A stretch of 64,000 nucleotides of DNA from Paracamarosporium sp. OC-R06-R3 (lineage: Eukaryota; Ascomycota; Dothideomycetes; Pleosporales; Didymosphaeriaceae). The DNA is taken from assembly GCA_019828545.1 (NCBI GenBank), contig JACVRA010000313.1:1-64000 (forward strand). The letters run 5' to 3'. Positions 32,132 to 44,635 of this stretch are shown piece after piece (the stretch's first letter is position 1; each line of letters begins with the position of its first letter). Below the pieces are notes generated by a model. That model was not told where the DNA came from. It searched no databases and was given only the letters and a program-made list of their open reading frames with translations. A program made the position numbers and the translations under genes.

Positions 32132-32703
32132 GGTAAAAAGGCTGTTACCTCACAAGCCGTGAATGTGTGCGCAACTGTAGGAAACGGATCTTAAAATCCA
32201 ATCATCAAAACAAAGCGTAAGGAAGATTCTTTAGATACCTGTAACGGCTATCGAGGTCAATTCACAAACTCGGGACCCATTTTTATATGGAGCCAGAAGG
32301 TATGCTGCTCTGTGAGTCAATTATTGATGAGTTGTGGGAAGACGCAAGACACATATGTAACTATTGGACCCTCATCTGCTGCACTGAACGGGTCGCCTGC
32401 CAATAGTGACATGGCTATTCCTCGGAAGATTGTAGCGATGAGGTAGTGGACGATGGATGTTGGAGAAGTTTCCTTGGCTAAGGAGCTTGATTGGCCGGCT
32501 GTCGGGGAAACTACCTCCACGGTTCTGCCGGCCACAGCTCGTTAGCTAATAAAGCGTCCCACGAGACTATAAAAGGCGATGCGAAAAATATCTTGGCAGT
32601 CAGAAACTCTGGAACGACTAAATCGCTTAACTACATCTGGCAACTTTCTCAACTCGCAAGCATTCCCTGAACGAGAGAACTGGACGACCACTTTTTATGA
32701 AAT
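32132..32703. other. Divergent intergenic region, MFS / TRM44
   Basis: The region of 572 bp separates two start codons. A TATA-like actataaaa at 32563-32571 lies about 135 bp before TRM44, and a tttttatat near 32280 lies upstream of the MFS gene. No other element is recognised. Confidence 0.4.
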
Positions 32704-34551
32704 ATGGCCGCACAGGAGTTGCAGCACCCATCCAATCTGAACGAACACGATGGCCAGGAACCAACAAAAAATCCGTCCGATCATACGACTCAAAATGAAT
32801 CTCCACACGATGCGGCTGATGGCACTCAACCCATGGCGGGGAGCAAATTCGAACCTGTAGACCTGGAGACAACGCCTGTCCCTGAATCTGGCCTGCCACC
32901 TGAGTTATGGTCCATCGTGCAATCAGCGCCTGCGAACTTTCCGCCGCAGTACTTTCTCGACGTCAGTCGGAATCTGCTGGAGAATCCTAACTTGACCGCA
33001 TCACACCTTTCTCGAGCAGAGCTTTCGTATACGAGTTTCACGGACGCCTCGTATAACCCCGAGGCAAGCAATCCACATGAGCTCGCAGGTATTGTTAAGC
33101 ACTTGAAGCCTGACCACCAACCACGTCTTGTACCCGGAGGCGTACCAGGATATAAGCTTGAGTGGACCGTCGTCAGAAAGTTGATACCGAGAAATCCCAA
33201 GCTAGACGAGGCATTGCAGCAGACTTGTCATCTGTTTACTTCTACCGAGCAGGCCGAAGTACGAAAAAAAGATGGCACTACCAGTACATTCGATGCTGAG
33301 CGGTATCTCGTGGTATATATTCCCCATGTTTCAGATGTGGAATCTATACCTTTCTACCATCCCAAAGTCCGGGGCGTTGCAATTCTCTACACATATCAAC
33401 CACAATCTTCACCAGGCGAAGCACCCGGAACGCTTTCCATATACTATGACTTCTTTCCTGAAAGACCATTGGAGAATCGCATGTCACGGACTGCACTGAA
33501 GATGTTGGAGATCATCCACAAGCATTCTCGGGGACGTAGCCAAGGGTACCAAAAACGCGTTCACCACGATGTTATCATCCCTCAGAAGACTTTCCAAGAC
33601 ACTTATGCCTATCTCAAAGGAGAATATGCGAAGGAGCTTATTGATAACTGGGTTGAGCAAACACCCGCACAGAAACATGTTTTCGAGGACCTGGGTATAG
33701 CGGCATTTCTGATTGAGCTGTGGACGGATATGTACGGCGGAACTGTTCCTAAGCCAGACGACCAAAACAACAGCACTGTGGCCACAGATGTAGAAAAGGC
33801 GCAATTTGAGCTTCAGACCGTGAGGCGGTCAATGGCACAACAAGCCTTCCCAGGGTTCGTCGACATTGGCTGCGGTAACGGCCTGCTGGTCTACATCCTC
33901 AACAAGGAAGGATGGAAGGGCTGGGGCTTCGATGCACGCAAACGCAAGACATGGGATACATTTGGCGAAGCATACCAGCACAAGGTCAAAGAGATGCTTC
34001 TCGTTCCCGAAGTCTTGCAAAACCAAGCCCTCGACGAGGAAACAGGTGGATCACCGCTCTGGCACAATGGACTCCTTCCCAAAGGAACATTTATCATCTC
34101 TAACCACGCCGACGAACTTACTGCATGGACTCCTGTTCTGGCCTACCTTTCGGACAGCCCGTTCATGGCGATACCATGTTGTAGTCACGACTTCGGCGGC
34201 ACGCGGTTTAGGGCGCCTTACCATCGCAAGCACTTCCCATCTGCTACCACGAACTCTGCGAAGCAGGTGTCTGCGTATACGTCACTTTGTAGCTACGTCG
34301 CGCACCTCTCTGCACAAATGGTATTTGTTCCAGAGAAAGAGCATCTTAGGATACCTTCTACGCGCAACATAGCCATCATTGGACGGAAGAGACAGGACAA
34401 TGGGGAGAAGGGTAGCCTGGAGGATAGACTGAGGTTCGTAAGCGAGGTTGTGGAAAAGGAAATGGGCGGTGAGACGTCGATCGATCAAGTAAGACTACAA
34501 TGGCTGAAGAGAGGAAGTGGCTTGATGAAACCCGGATCAGGAGGCCACTGA
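32704..34551 (+). CDS. TRM44: tRNA(Ser) Um44 2'-O-methyltransferase
   Basis: Single exon, 615 residues. The enzyme uses S-adenosylmethionine to methylate the 2'-O of U44 in tRNA-Ser; it acts in the cytoplasm. The SAM-binding loop VDIGCGNGLLVYIL is at about residue 386, followed by GWGFDARKRKTW, a signature of the Trm44 family. Further support comes from ISNHADELTAWTPVLAY and the catalytic-side block AIPCCSHDFGGTRFRAPY. The N-terminal 50 residues are polar and disordered-looking. ATG 32704 is the first in frame; a later start is possible but the family has similar leaders. The length fits fungal Trm44 proteins (about 550-650 residues). Confidence 0.93.
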   Translation: MAAQELQHPSNLNEHDGQEPTKNPSDHTTQNESPHDAADGTQPMAGSKFEPVDLETTPVPESGLPPELWSIVQSAPANFPPQYFLDVSRNLLENPNLTASHLSRAELSYTSFTDASYNPEASNPHELAGIVKHLKPDHQPRLVPGGVPGYKLEWTVVRKLIPRNPKLDEALQQTCHLFTSTEQAEVRKKDGTTSTFDAERYLVVYIPHVSDVESIPFYHPKVRGVAILYTYQPQSSPGEAPGTLSIYYDFFPERPLENRMSRTALKMLEIIHKHSRGRSQGYQKRVHHDVIIPQKTFQDTYAYLKGEYAKELIDNWVEQTPAQKHVFEDLGIAAFLIELWTDMYGGTVPKPDDQNNSTVATDVEKAQFELQTVRRSMAQQAFPGFVDIGCGNGLLVYILNKEGWKGWGFDARKRKTWDTFGEAYQHKVKEMLLVPEVLQNQALDEETGGSPLWHNGLLPKGTFIISNHADELTAWTPVLAYLSDSPFMAIPCCSHDFGGTRFRAPYHRKHFPSATTNSAKQVSAYTSLCSYVAHLSAQMVFVPEKEHLRIPSTRNIAIIGRKRQDNGEKGSLEDRLRFVSEVVEKEMGGETSIDQVRLQWLKRGSGLMKPGSGGH

Positions 34552-34879
34552 TTAAAGAAAAGAAAGAATTCCATTGCATGCGATCGATAGCCGGTGAGCT
34601 TCAGAGGACAACGACTATGTTCGACTTCAATATTTTCCTCGACAAAGTGTTGTTGCATGGCTTCGGAGGCTTTATGACGGCTGACTATCTTCATATCGTT
34701 CGCATTGGGTAAGGCGGCCGGAAGTCACCGTCGGAGAAGCTTTAGCGTGGGGTCTTCCCCGCGCTATCGTGCCTATCGCGTCTCCTCACGCCACGAACGC
34801 GCCCCAGTGGGAGCTTGTACAGTGATTCCTGCCGCGATGGATTCTTCCTCCTTCTTCTCTCAATTATTCTACCCCTACC
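34552..34879. other. Intergenic region between TRM44 and the M20 amidase
   Basis: 328 bp between genes in the same direction. It should hold the TRM44 terminator and the promoter of the amidase; no element is recognised. Confidence 0.45.
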
Positions 34880-36590
34880 ATGGCAGCGCCAGCTTGCAGC
34901 TTTCAAGCTGCCCTAAAGACGGCGCATAGGACAGTATGCACTACACCTAGGGCATTGAATGCGTGCTCTGTAACTGTGACTAGAGCAGTCACGACAGCAA
35001 ATATCGCACACCGACAGCTACGGAAGGCCTCCAATGTTTCGAGATTGAGGCCAGGTTATGAGACCAGGAGATGCTTCAGCCAGAGTTCAAGATGGCGGGT
35101 ACACACCAGAGAGCTAGACGACGATGCACTCAAGAGCTTGAAAGTCAACAAGCAGCGTTTGATGGAAGACCTACACCACACATGCCAATGGGGCACAGGA
35201 AAACGGTGGGGAAAGTACGCATTCACCGCCCTCATATCACCCACACGCTTGCTAAATATCACCTCAGGGCCGAAACAGAAACAGGCATGACTCGTCTTGC
35301 GCTCTCGGATTCTGATAAGCAAGCCCGCGACTGGTTCGTCAAGACGACCGAAGAGCTCGGATGCAAAGTCACCATTGACGAAATGGGAAACATTTTCGCT
35401 GTGCGGCCCGGACTGAAGAACGACAAGCCGCCAACATTTGTGGGCTCGCATCTAGACACCCAGCCAACCGGGGGTCGATACGATGGCATCTTGGGTGTTC
35501 TCGCTGGCGTTGAAATGATCAAGGTGCTGAATGAAAACTGGATCGAGACAGAGTATCCCGTTGGTGTTGTCAATTGGACAAAGTACGAAATGTCGAATCA
35601 ATCCCGGGTATAGTATGCTAACACCTGACCAGCGAAGAAGGCGCTCGTTTTCCGATCTCCATGTCCTCCTCCGGCGTCTGGGCTGGATCTATCCCGCTCT
35701 CGACCGCGCACAACCTCCGTGAAGTACACCCGGGTACCGCAACAATGGCCGAAGAACTCTCTCGCATCGGATACCTTGGCACCACACCAGCCTCCTACGA
35801 AGCCACGCCCATGGCCGCCCACTTCGAGCTCCACATCGAACAGGGCCCCCTCCTCGAGATCGCCAACAAGAAGATCGGCGTCGTGAAGGGCGTGCAAGCG
35901 TACAAGTGGCTCACCGTAAACGTTAAAGGCCGCGACACACATACGGGTACTACAGACCTAAAGAGCCGAGCCGACGCGCTCCTCGCAAGCAGCAAAATGA
36001 TAATACATAGCCATCGCCTAGCCACGGCCCACAGCGCCCTAGCCTCAACAGGCATCCTGCACCTCAAGCCCGGAAGCACAAACACGGTGCCCGGCGACGT
36101 CAGTTTCACGCTCGACATCCGGGCTCCGGCGGACGAAAGAGTCGCGAGGGTGCTCGCCCTCGTAAAGGAAGACTTCGCCAAGATCGCAGCAGGAGAGAAC
36201 CTCTCCGGCCTCAACGACGGCGGCACGTCCAGCCTCCCCTGCAGCGTAACCATCACAGAAGACTTCAACAGCCCCGCCGCAACATTCGATCCCAATTGCA
36301 TCGATGCGGTTACCAGGGCAGCGCACAGGGTCCTCGGGCCAGACAGCCGCAGCCTTACCATGGAAATGACGAGCGGCGCCGGCCACGACAGCGTCTACAC
36401 TAGCAAGCAGTGCCCTTCGAGCATGATATTCGTGCCGTGCAGGGAGGGCGTGAGCCACAACCCCGAGGAGTTTTGTAAGGAGGAGGATTGTGCGATTGGG
36501 GCGGAGGTGTTGCTTCATTCTGTGCTGAGGTTTGATCGGATGAGGGAGGTGCAGAGGGTGAGCTGGAAGCAGGAGCCGTATACACTGTGA
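34880..36590 (+). CDS. M20-family amidase (beta-ureidopropionase / N-carbamoyl-amino acid hydrolase type)
   Basis: Three exons, 34880-35214, 35268-35582 and 35633-36590, encode 535 residues (introns 53 and 50 nt). Zinc-site motifs are in order: VGSHLDTQPTGGRYDG near residue 170, NEEGARFP spanning the second junction, HFELHIEQGP near 280 and GAGHDSVY near 464. These match hydantoinase/carbamoylase family enzymes (yeast-type beta-alanine synthase, allantoate amidohydrolase), which cleave N-carbamoyl groups in pyrimidine or ureide breakdown. The first 70 residues are Arg/Ala/Ser-rich with almost no acids up to RCFSQSSRWR, like a mitochondrial presequence. Most relatives lack this leader. The exact substrate is open. 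Confidence 0.9.
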
Positions 36591-36966
36591 GATAGAATCT
36601 GGAATGCAAATGCGATGGGTATGGGTGAAATGTCTGGCTACGTTCGATTCGATTTGATTTGATACGATCTGTGCGGTGCTGTGCATGTAAAGAACACTAT
36701 ATAAGACAACAGAGGAAGGGGGTATGTCAACGTCAACTTCAACCGCAAACGACCCGGCCCGCAGGACCACCCAGTCTGATCAACGTCCTCACCAAAAGGT
36801 ATCCAACAAAGCGCAGCTCAAACCAACAAACGAAACTTGTCCAAAAGTAAAAGTAAAAAAAAAAAAAAAGTGAGGGTATTCTGATTCGTGACGTCGTGAG
36901 TGAACGCTAGCGAGTCGCGCGGGTTGTTCAGGTATCTTTTATCGCTCGTGATTCTCTTGCTTTTTA
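36591..36966. other. Convergent 3' region with poly-A run
   Basis: 376 bp between two convergent stop codons. It contains a run of 15 A at 36855-36869. No gene is seen. Confidence 0.5.
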
Positions 36967-38888
36967 CTAGTACCGCCGCGACTCGTACGCGCTGCGGCCG
37001 TCGTACCCATTGCCCCCGCTTTTGCCGCGGTAGTAATCGTCGTCGTATACGGAGCGTGGTTGTGAGTCGTACGAGCTATCCGTGCCGGTGGTGCTGCGGC
37101 GCTGGTGGCCGTTCGTGGTGGTGTGGTCTGCCTGGCGAGCCGCCCACTCGCTTCTTCTTAGCTCAGCGTCTTTTGCGAATCTCCGCTTTTCCTCGTCTTC
37201 GTCGTACATGTCAGAGGTGTAGTATGCGCTTGATACGTCGCGGACGTTGGGGTCGGAGGTCTTGCCGTAGCTGGAGAAGCTGGGGCTTCTGGGTCGTTGT
37301 CGGCCGTTTGTTTGGGGGATTGGTCGTGGGTACTGGGATGGGTCGGGGGGAGGGACGTAGGGGGTTTGGTTGGTTGTTGATTGGGTTCGGCGGCGCTGTT
37401 CGTGGATGGGTGTTTCTGAGGTTGTGCTTCGGGGTTTGTCGTCTTCGTATACCTTGCCTCCGCCTGGGGCGGCAGCATAGGGCTTCCTCTCACGCTCCAA
37501 GGGCATTGAGATGGGTGTGTTGTCTTCGTCTTCGGATACAACAGCTCTTGGATCCGGTCGGCTTGCGTATGGGTTGCGCTCTCGTTCGAGGCTCGGGGGT
37601 ACGCTTGCACTGTGGCTCATTGGCGGTGGTGGTGGGAACGTGGGAGCCCTACGAAGAGGGCCGACCCCTTCGGGCGACAGAGCAGCAGCGCAACGTTGTT
37701 GAGCTTGCAGGTTTTCTTTATGTGGGAATAGACGGCGAGGAAGCTCTTTCGGGAAACGCTCCTTGCAGTCATCGGCGTTGCTGATTGGCATGTCCAAGAC
37801 CGCTTTTGAGAGACGTTCGTATTCCGCCTCAGGGTAAGCTTGTACCATGGCTGTCATCCATTCCTGGAAACCATGAGGTGTAAGAGCGGGAATGTCAGGC
37901 AAGGCTGCGGTATGCTCCTGGATGAGATGGTGTTCGCATCGCATGTCTCGGTAGATTTTACCCAACCTGGAGTAAGGCAATTCTCTAAATATTGCTGTCA
38001 CACTATTAGTACATTACTATTTGTCTTAATGTTCTAACATACTGTCCCACGGATAAGTCTCCTGGCTGAGTTTGACGTCATTGTAGAACCGCAACATCTT
38101 GGAGGGTGAAATGACCAAACTCTTCTTTGGCTCGTAATCGTCAATCTGATGAGATTAGCAAAGGACGATGAGATGGATGCACCGGTACCGACCAGATGAA
38201 TAGCAAGGCCTCGCAGGAACTCGCCTAAGCGGGGAGTGGGCTGGCCTTGAAGGTCAAACAAGCGCTGCCATCTTCTTTCAATAGGCGTGAAGTCGCCTTC
38301 TGTGGGCATCCTCGTAGGTGCTGCTGGTCGTGGAGGTGGCTTTTCGCGCGGAATATCGACAGGTGCGCTGCGTTCGTGCCTTAGAGTGGAGGTGTCTCCA
38401 GTACTATCAAAGAGAGGATCATGCGAGAGAGGGTCTGGAGAGGTGCTTCCGCGACTGGACAGGTCTGCCTGTTTTGGTGACGGAGGAGTGTACACGTTTC
38501 GTGAAGGAATCGATGTCATAGAGATTGGCGATTGCGGGGCGTACGGTTGCTGCGGCGGTGCAACGGGATGCTGCGCAGTGACACCCATTCCCAACTTGAT
38601 TTCGTCCAGCACTGACTTTTTCACCTCAGCCGTGATCTGAGCAATGAGCCCAGGATCGACTTTGCCCGCTGTATCGGACTTGTCGAAGGCATTGTTGAGC
38701 GCATTGTGGAGAGGCTGCTGGGAAGGCTGCGCGAATCCGTCGTTTGCGGCTTTGGAGGATGTGGTGCGTTGCGGCTCGCGAAAGTTTGCATCTTGCTGAT
38801 AGGACGACTGGTAATAAGAGCGTGGGTCGTAAGAGGGCGAGTACGGTGCCTGGTGAGGGTCCGGCTGGCTGCGGTAGCTGCTGTCCAT
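36967..38888 (-). CDS. DUF7514-type fungal protein, low-complexity flanks
   Basis: Exons 38193-38888, 38043-38145 and 36967-37994 encode 608 residues; introns are 47 and 48 nt. The conserved core, about residues 190-330, begins with TPIERRWQRLFD, crosses both introns (FLRGLAIHLIDDYEPKKS, KMLRFYNDVKL, WDTIFRELPYSRLGKIYRDM) and ends near MPISNADDCKERFPKELPRR. I name it DUF7514 from memory of fungal annotations. The N-terminal part is Ser/Pro/Gln/Tyr-rich and the C-terminal half is Pro/Arg/Ser-rich with repeated LERERxPYA (two copies). The function is unknown. The composition suggests a scaffolding or regulatory protein. Confidence 0.83.
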
Positions 38889-41629
38889 TGCGGGAGCTTA
38901 CACCAGCGGTGTAGCCGGCAGCCCTGTCCGATGACGCTTACTGGCGAGGAGTGATGCGGAGTGGGTAAGACGTTTATGGTGCAGCACGACGAGCTGCAGT
39001 TACTGCGTGGTGCCCATGCAATATGCGTCAGAATATGCGGCGGAAAATGCGAGTAAAAGCAGGTGGAGAATGTGCAGGATATATCGTGGTAAGCAGGCGG
39101 AGCTGTGGAGACGAGGCTCGGCCTTGCTGTTCAGGAGAACACCTTGCTTCTGGCGCGACAAGGTAACGGTGGGATGGTCGAAGGAAGCGGTAGCATGCAC
39201 GACTGCGACGCAAAAACGGCTTTGACTGGTGAAGATGCAGAGCTCGCACGTGCGGCGAGGGCCGTCCGGTACGCATGTGGAGCTCGTGGTCGAAGAACAG
39301 GCGGGCGGGAAGCTGACGTCACGCCTTGTCCTAAGAAAAGCCACAGATCAACAATGGATTCTAACAGTGCACGCATCAAACATCTTCAATTACACTTACT
39401 ACTGCCAAAGCTACTGTCACGCTAAATTGAAGCCTACGATTTCTAGAAAGGTTGATTGGTTTTACGCTTCGTCTTGTGGAGCTTTCCGTGCTGCGAGTTT
39501 CTCCTCAGCATCGACGTATACCACGCCACTGCCATGGCTTCATGTCCTTTTACTGCTGTGCCTTATTCTCTTTGACCTCGAATCCTCCCTCCTGCGGGCT
39601 GAGCGTCAAGAAACGCCGTGGTCGAAGACTCGACCCTGGGCCCGGAACAAGGCATCATCTTTCGGATAGTCGTTGATATGCTCGAGTATCAACCCAGCCG
39701 TCGCCGGTCGCACCTCCAGCACTGGTATCAACCAAAGTCGCCTCAGCCACTACGGTCGGTGTTCCTAGCAATGAAAATGAACAAACCTTCATGATTAGCT
39801 GTTACATTGCCAAAAACAAAAACCCAACTACTCAGTGCAATAAGGCTTCAGTCGGCGTAGCTGTGGTACAATAACCCCTAAATGGCTGAGTTGAGGGAAC
39901 CGCGCCCGGAGTAGCATTGAACCAAAAATTGCTGCACGAGCCGAACGGCTGGCAGCATTGTGTAAGATGCTTTGGTATCTGGACGAACAATGAGATGAAT
40001 CCGGCTTGGGTTCCTAATATGGTAGCGGTGACCCTCTCCTTCCTCTTTCTTTCATGTTCTAACCTGCATTCGGGTAAAACCTTTTTGTCCGGGTCTATGA
40101 AGGAGCTCGTTTTCATTGACTGTTCAGTCAAAGCGTTGAGAATAGTCAATAAAGACGAGGTCCTCTGCACAGGGGATAATGCTCAACATACTAGCGTGCT
40201 GAACAGAATGACGTTGGCACAGCTGTATCACAGGCTAAATCTCGATCGCCCGTGATCTTCAGCGAATGCAGAATGATAGACGTGGCTGACTCGTTTCAAC
40301 TTCTTTGACCCCTTGGCGTACAGACACCGGCGACCCACTCTGAGTGAGTCCATGGAGCAACTACTCCTGAGATAGGCGAGCATGGCTGAGATAACGCGGC
40401 TGTTGATGACATAGGCTCCTGTTTGTTTATTCGTCATCTTTGTTTCGACGAGCAGCGGGCCTTGTCGTGGACAAAGCGCATGTTGCACGGTGCGCCGGGC
40501 ATTATTGCTGGTGGTTTCGAGCATGCAGGGACAGGCCTTTTGCTGCGGCCGAAACAAACAAACACATGGAGGCGACGGCGGAGAGGTGAAGGCAAGTACA
40601 GAAGCGCTCGCGTCGGCAGCTGTGGCTATGTGTGCGAGTCTGCGGTGCACGCCGGCGGCTGCAGCGTGGCGTAGGGACAGAGTGAAACGGACGCGGTGAA
40701 GGGGGCCAGGATGGGGCTGACCAGGTAGTCTTCAGGGTCCCGCAGGTAGATGGTGGCTCGTGGACCGAGCGGCGCTATTTTGAGCGCAGCAGCGTGAGCA
40801 CAACTCGGTGTCGCCCTCAGCGTCTCCACGCAGCATGAAATGGCCATCTCGGGGGGCGCCGCATGGGACATGACTGCGGAGCGTTGATTGCGGAGGCCAT
40901 CTGCAGTGTATTGCACGGGGTGATTGCCATGCGGGCGCAGTGGCGGCTCGGGCGAGCAACGTCGCACCTGAGACGCGCTAACACTTCAGATGCGGCGCTA
41001 GGGCCCCCATGTCGCGACGCTCAGTCAGACAGCAACCCTATCCGCCTTTTCTACGTCGCTCCCGCCGCCCGTGATTTCTGTTGTTTCGTCCTAGACTCCC
41101 GCGTTTCCTCGCTCTGTCCCCGCCCCTCACCGGCCGACCCCGGAGCCTGCTGCTTCGCTGCTAATAAAGCGCCGCCGCCTCGGAGAGCAGTGCTGCACTA
41201 CGCACACCACGCACACTACGCCGCCTACACCAGCACACCCACCGCCCGACGCTCCTTCACCACCGTGCTGAGCACGTTTCGCCCTTCACTGATCGACGCC
41301 CCTCCTCCAGCATTCACGCCGTGTTGAGGGCACCCACGCCGCTGCTGACCTGAGCATCAACACGCACCACTGTCGTGCAACCTCCGCAACTGCACCTTGC
41401 CGGCACTCGAGGCCTCCTGGACCACCTGCCGCTGAGCGGACCGCGTCTCGCCAGCCACAAGCACATCGACTGCCCTCGCTCGCGATCCCATAATGCTTGC
41501 GTGACTGGGTACACTTGGACCCGAGACAGAGACGCCGTCACAGCGACATTCGAGAAGCGTCACGTCTGACAGCCCACCTACTCTTCGTCATCCACACTCC
41601 CCCGCACACTTCTCCCACACGCACAAGGC
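38889..41629. other. Long divergent intergenic region before STE11
   Basis: About 2.7 kb without a supported gene. The part from 41000 to 41629 is C-rich and pyrimidine-rich, as in long 5' leaders of fungal signalling genes. A three-codon frame (ATG at 41493, TGA ending 41504) lies in this possible leader. Frames in 39100-40970 on both strands overlap and show no domain. Confidence 0.45.
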
Positions 41630-44600
41630 ATGGCCATGCTAGCGTCCAAACCATCGTATTCGGCGCCAGCGCTGGGCTCGTCGTCTTCACAGACTGCGCA
41701 GTACAGCGCTAGCGTCTCAAGCTACCGCAACCAAGGTTCTGCCTCCCGTGCGGACCATTCCCTCTATGCATCACCCACCGAATCAGAATTCTCTGAAGTC
41801 TACGATGCGCCCGACGCAGTACGGTAGGAATAGCCCTATAGAAAATGTTATTACAGTACTGACAGGCCTAGGCATTGGGACGAGGAGAAGGTCGGCGACT
41901 GGCTGAAGCGCATCAATTGTGCTCAATACGTGGACTTGTTTAGGCGTATGTAACATCATGAATTCATGCTTTGAACGTTCACCGCTGACTTGCTTAGAAA
42001 ACAACATCAACGGCGAGAACCTCATGGAGATGGACCAGACCCATCTGAAAGATATGGGTATCAAAAAGGTCGGCGACAGGGTGCGCATCGGCTCGCAAGC
42101 GAAGCAGCTTCGGAATAAAGAATACAAAAAAGCTTCCAGACGGGTGTCAAATAGGGTGCGTATCCCTTACTTTGTAATGACGCAAGGCCACTGACTGTCG
42201 TGCAGCAATCCCTCGCCATACTGGACAATGCTGCCTATACCCCACCATCGTCTGCCTCGCCTCGGCCATCACATTCTGCGCGCTCCATTCCGTCTAGCTA
42301 CCAAAGTGCCTCAAAACGCATGTCTCGGCAGATAAACGCTTCCGATTTGTCTTATTCATACAGTGGTAACAAATCGCCTTCGCGTCCTAGTTCTCCCATG
42401 GTCGATCAAGAGAACCGTGGTGCGAGGCGTGAGCGCAACTATGGTGTTACCAGTCCTCAAGATGGCAAGAACTTTGCATCTTCCTACAGCAGCCAGCCTC
42501 TTGTTGCAGCTAACAGTGCAGCCAACATGTCGTATCGTAACCCACGAACCACGCCCACCGAGACCCCCCAAACTGCTCGATTTGCCAGTCACATTCGCAA
42601 TCAGAGCATCTCCGAAAGCGCTACTAACAGCGCCATCTTACCATCCGACAAGGCTGTGATCCGAGTCATCTACGACACGGGTAGGTCGTCCGTAATTAAT
42701 ATTGAGGGTTGCAAGACTGCAGATGAAATCATGCTCAAGACGTTGAGGAAGGGTCAACTGAACGAAGGCCATCTCAAGAACTATTGCTTTTACATCTTGG
42801 ATGGACCAGAACCGAAGCCAGAGCTATGCCACAGGTTGAGCGATATCGAAGTCATCCGCCTCTGCAAAGACGCTAACCGGCACGAGAGAGGACGTCTCAT
42901 CTTACGGAAGATCCATACTGGCGAGCCTGAGGAGGATCAACTGAAGGCGGCTGCAGGCATCTACCAACAGCAGAACCTCCAACAGACACAAAACATCATA
43001 GTGCCTATGAGTGAGCGAAGTAAGAAGAAGATCCAAGAAATCACAGGGGAGTCATTGGCCGCCGTCAGCTATCCACTTTCACCTACCTCAGCAAGGGAGC
43101 GAGAACGGCATATCCACTCCACCGCGCAGCATCTGGAAGGGCCGGCCAGATCGCAGGTCTTTGCGTCCAGAGCACGGAAGCTTAAGCAATTCTACGGTGC
43201 TCGACCGCCGAGCGAGCTCATCACTTCAGATCTCACTTCATACTTTCCAGATGTTGAAAAGGACGAGATCGATAAGACCATACGAATGTCTATTCGCCGG
43301 TCTCGTCGACTCAGCCGAGCTGCTTCTCGTCTATCCATGGCCTCAAACTTCAGTGTTGCCTCAAGCCTGAAGGATGCTCCTCCTCTTCCATCTATTGCAG
43401 ATAACTGGCTGCAAAACAACACCAACCAGGCACGCCCATTGCGACCTCTCTCAGTCATGAGACTTGGTCTCCCTCAGGCAGGGTATCGTGATTCAATAGC
43501 ATCCTCGGTCCTCGAACCACTTGAAGAGGAGTCACCCCTCGAACCCAACCGGAAATCGTACGTGTCCTTTGGTGGTGAGAGTGCAGCAGAAAGCCTTCAG
43601 GTCACCGACCCTGAGGGCCATACAACTATGCAGTCATACTTTGACGACGCTGGCAGCAGTTTGGCAGGCAGCAGTGCTGGCAACACCGAGGCTGGTGATT
43701 CACTTAACAAGCGACTTTCCGCGGCCATTGCCGAAGATGGCGAAGAATATGACGACGAGCTTGCAGACTACCTAGAGCAAGATTCCTGGGAGAACGTCAA
43801 GTACATGAAGGGTGCTTTGATAGGACAAGGTTCCTTTGGTAGCGTCTATTTGGCCCTTCATGCCGTAACGGGCGAGCTTATGGCTGTGAAGCAAGTCGAG
43901 CTCCCATCTGCCTCTGGCACTGCCCAGACCGATCAGCGCAAGACCAACATGGTGGAGGCGCTGAAGCATGAAATTGGTCTGCTCAGAGACCTGAAGCATA
44001 AGAACATTGTGCAGTACCTCGGCTCGAACTCCGACGAGCAGCATCTGAACATTTTCCTGGAATACGTGCCGGGAGGCTCCGTTGCTACTATGCTTGTCAA
44101 CTACGGACCGTTAGGCGAATCCCTGATCCAGAACTTCGTACGTCAAATTCTTCAGGGCCTGTCTTACCTTCACTCGCGAGACATTATCCATCGTGATATC
44201 AAGGGAGCCAACATCCTTGTCGACAACAAGGGTTCCGTCAAGATTTCCGACTTTGGAATTTCCAAGCGTGTCGACACGTCCACGCTCCTCAACGGCGGCA
44301 AGAAGGGTGCCCAGCGTGTCTCCCTACAAGGCTCAGTGTTCTGGATGGCACCCGAGGTTGTTCGACAGACGGCATACACCCGCAAAGCCGACATCTGGTC
44401 GCTTGGTTGCCTAATTGTGGAGATGTTCACCGGCGCCCACCCGCATCCCACACTAAGCCAGCTGCAGGCCATCTTCAAGATCGGTGGACCCGGTGAAGCC
44501 AACCCTGCCATTCCCGAAAACGCCGGCGAAGACGCTCGTGCCTTCCTGTCGCAAACCTTCCTCATCGACCACGAGAGGCGTCCCAGCGCCGACGAACTTC

Positions 44601-44635
44601 TCGCCAGCCCCTTCTGCACCGACCAGGCTTCTTAG
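41630..44635 (+). CDS. STE11: MAP kinase kinase kinase, Ste11 type
   Basis: Exons 41630-41823, 41872-41945, 41998-42155 and 42206-44635 encode 951 residues; introns are 48-52 nt. Domain order: SAM domain at about 66-132 (WDEEKVGDWLKRI, NGENLMEMDQTHLKDMG), Ras-binding domain like that of Byr2 at about 292-375 (AVIRVIYDTGRSSVINIEG), a long Ser-rich regulatory part, and the kinase from about 670 to 945. The kinase has GQGSFGSVY, the catalytic lysine in MAVKQVE, HRDIKGANILVD, SDFGISKR and GSVFWMAPEVV. Ste11 kinases head the pheromone/filamentation and osmotic MAPK cascades and bind Ste50 through SAM. The order SAM-RBD-kinase separates it from Bck1 and Ssk2. Confidence 0.96.

Noticed and set aside
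36045..36770. Minus-strand frame of 241 codons
   Set aside because: Antisense to the M20 amidase exon with its metal-binding motifs.
36900..37784. Plus-strand frame of 294 codons, Arg/Cys/Gly-rich
   Set aside because: Antisense of the low-complexity half of the DUF7514 gene; composition follows from the Pro/Ser/Arg codons on the other strand.
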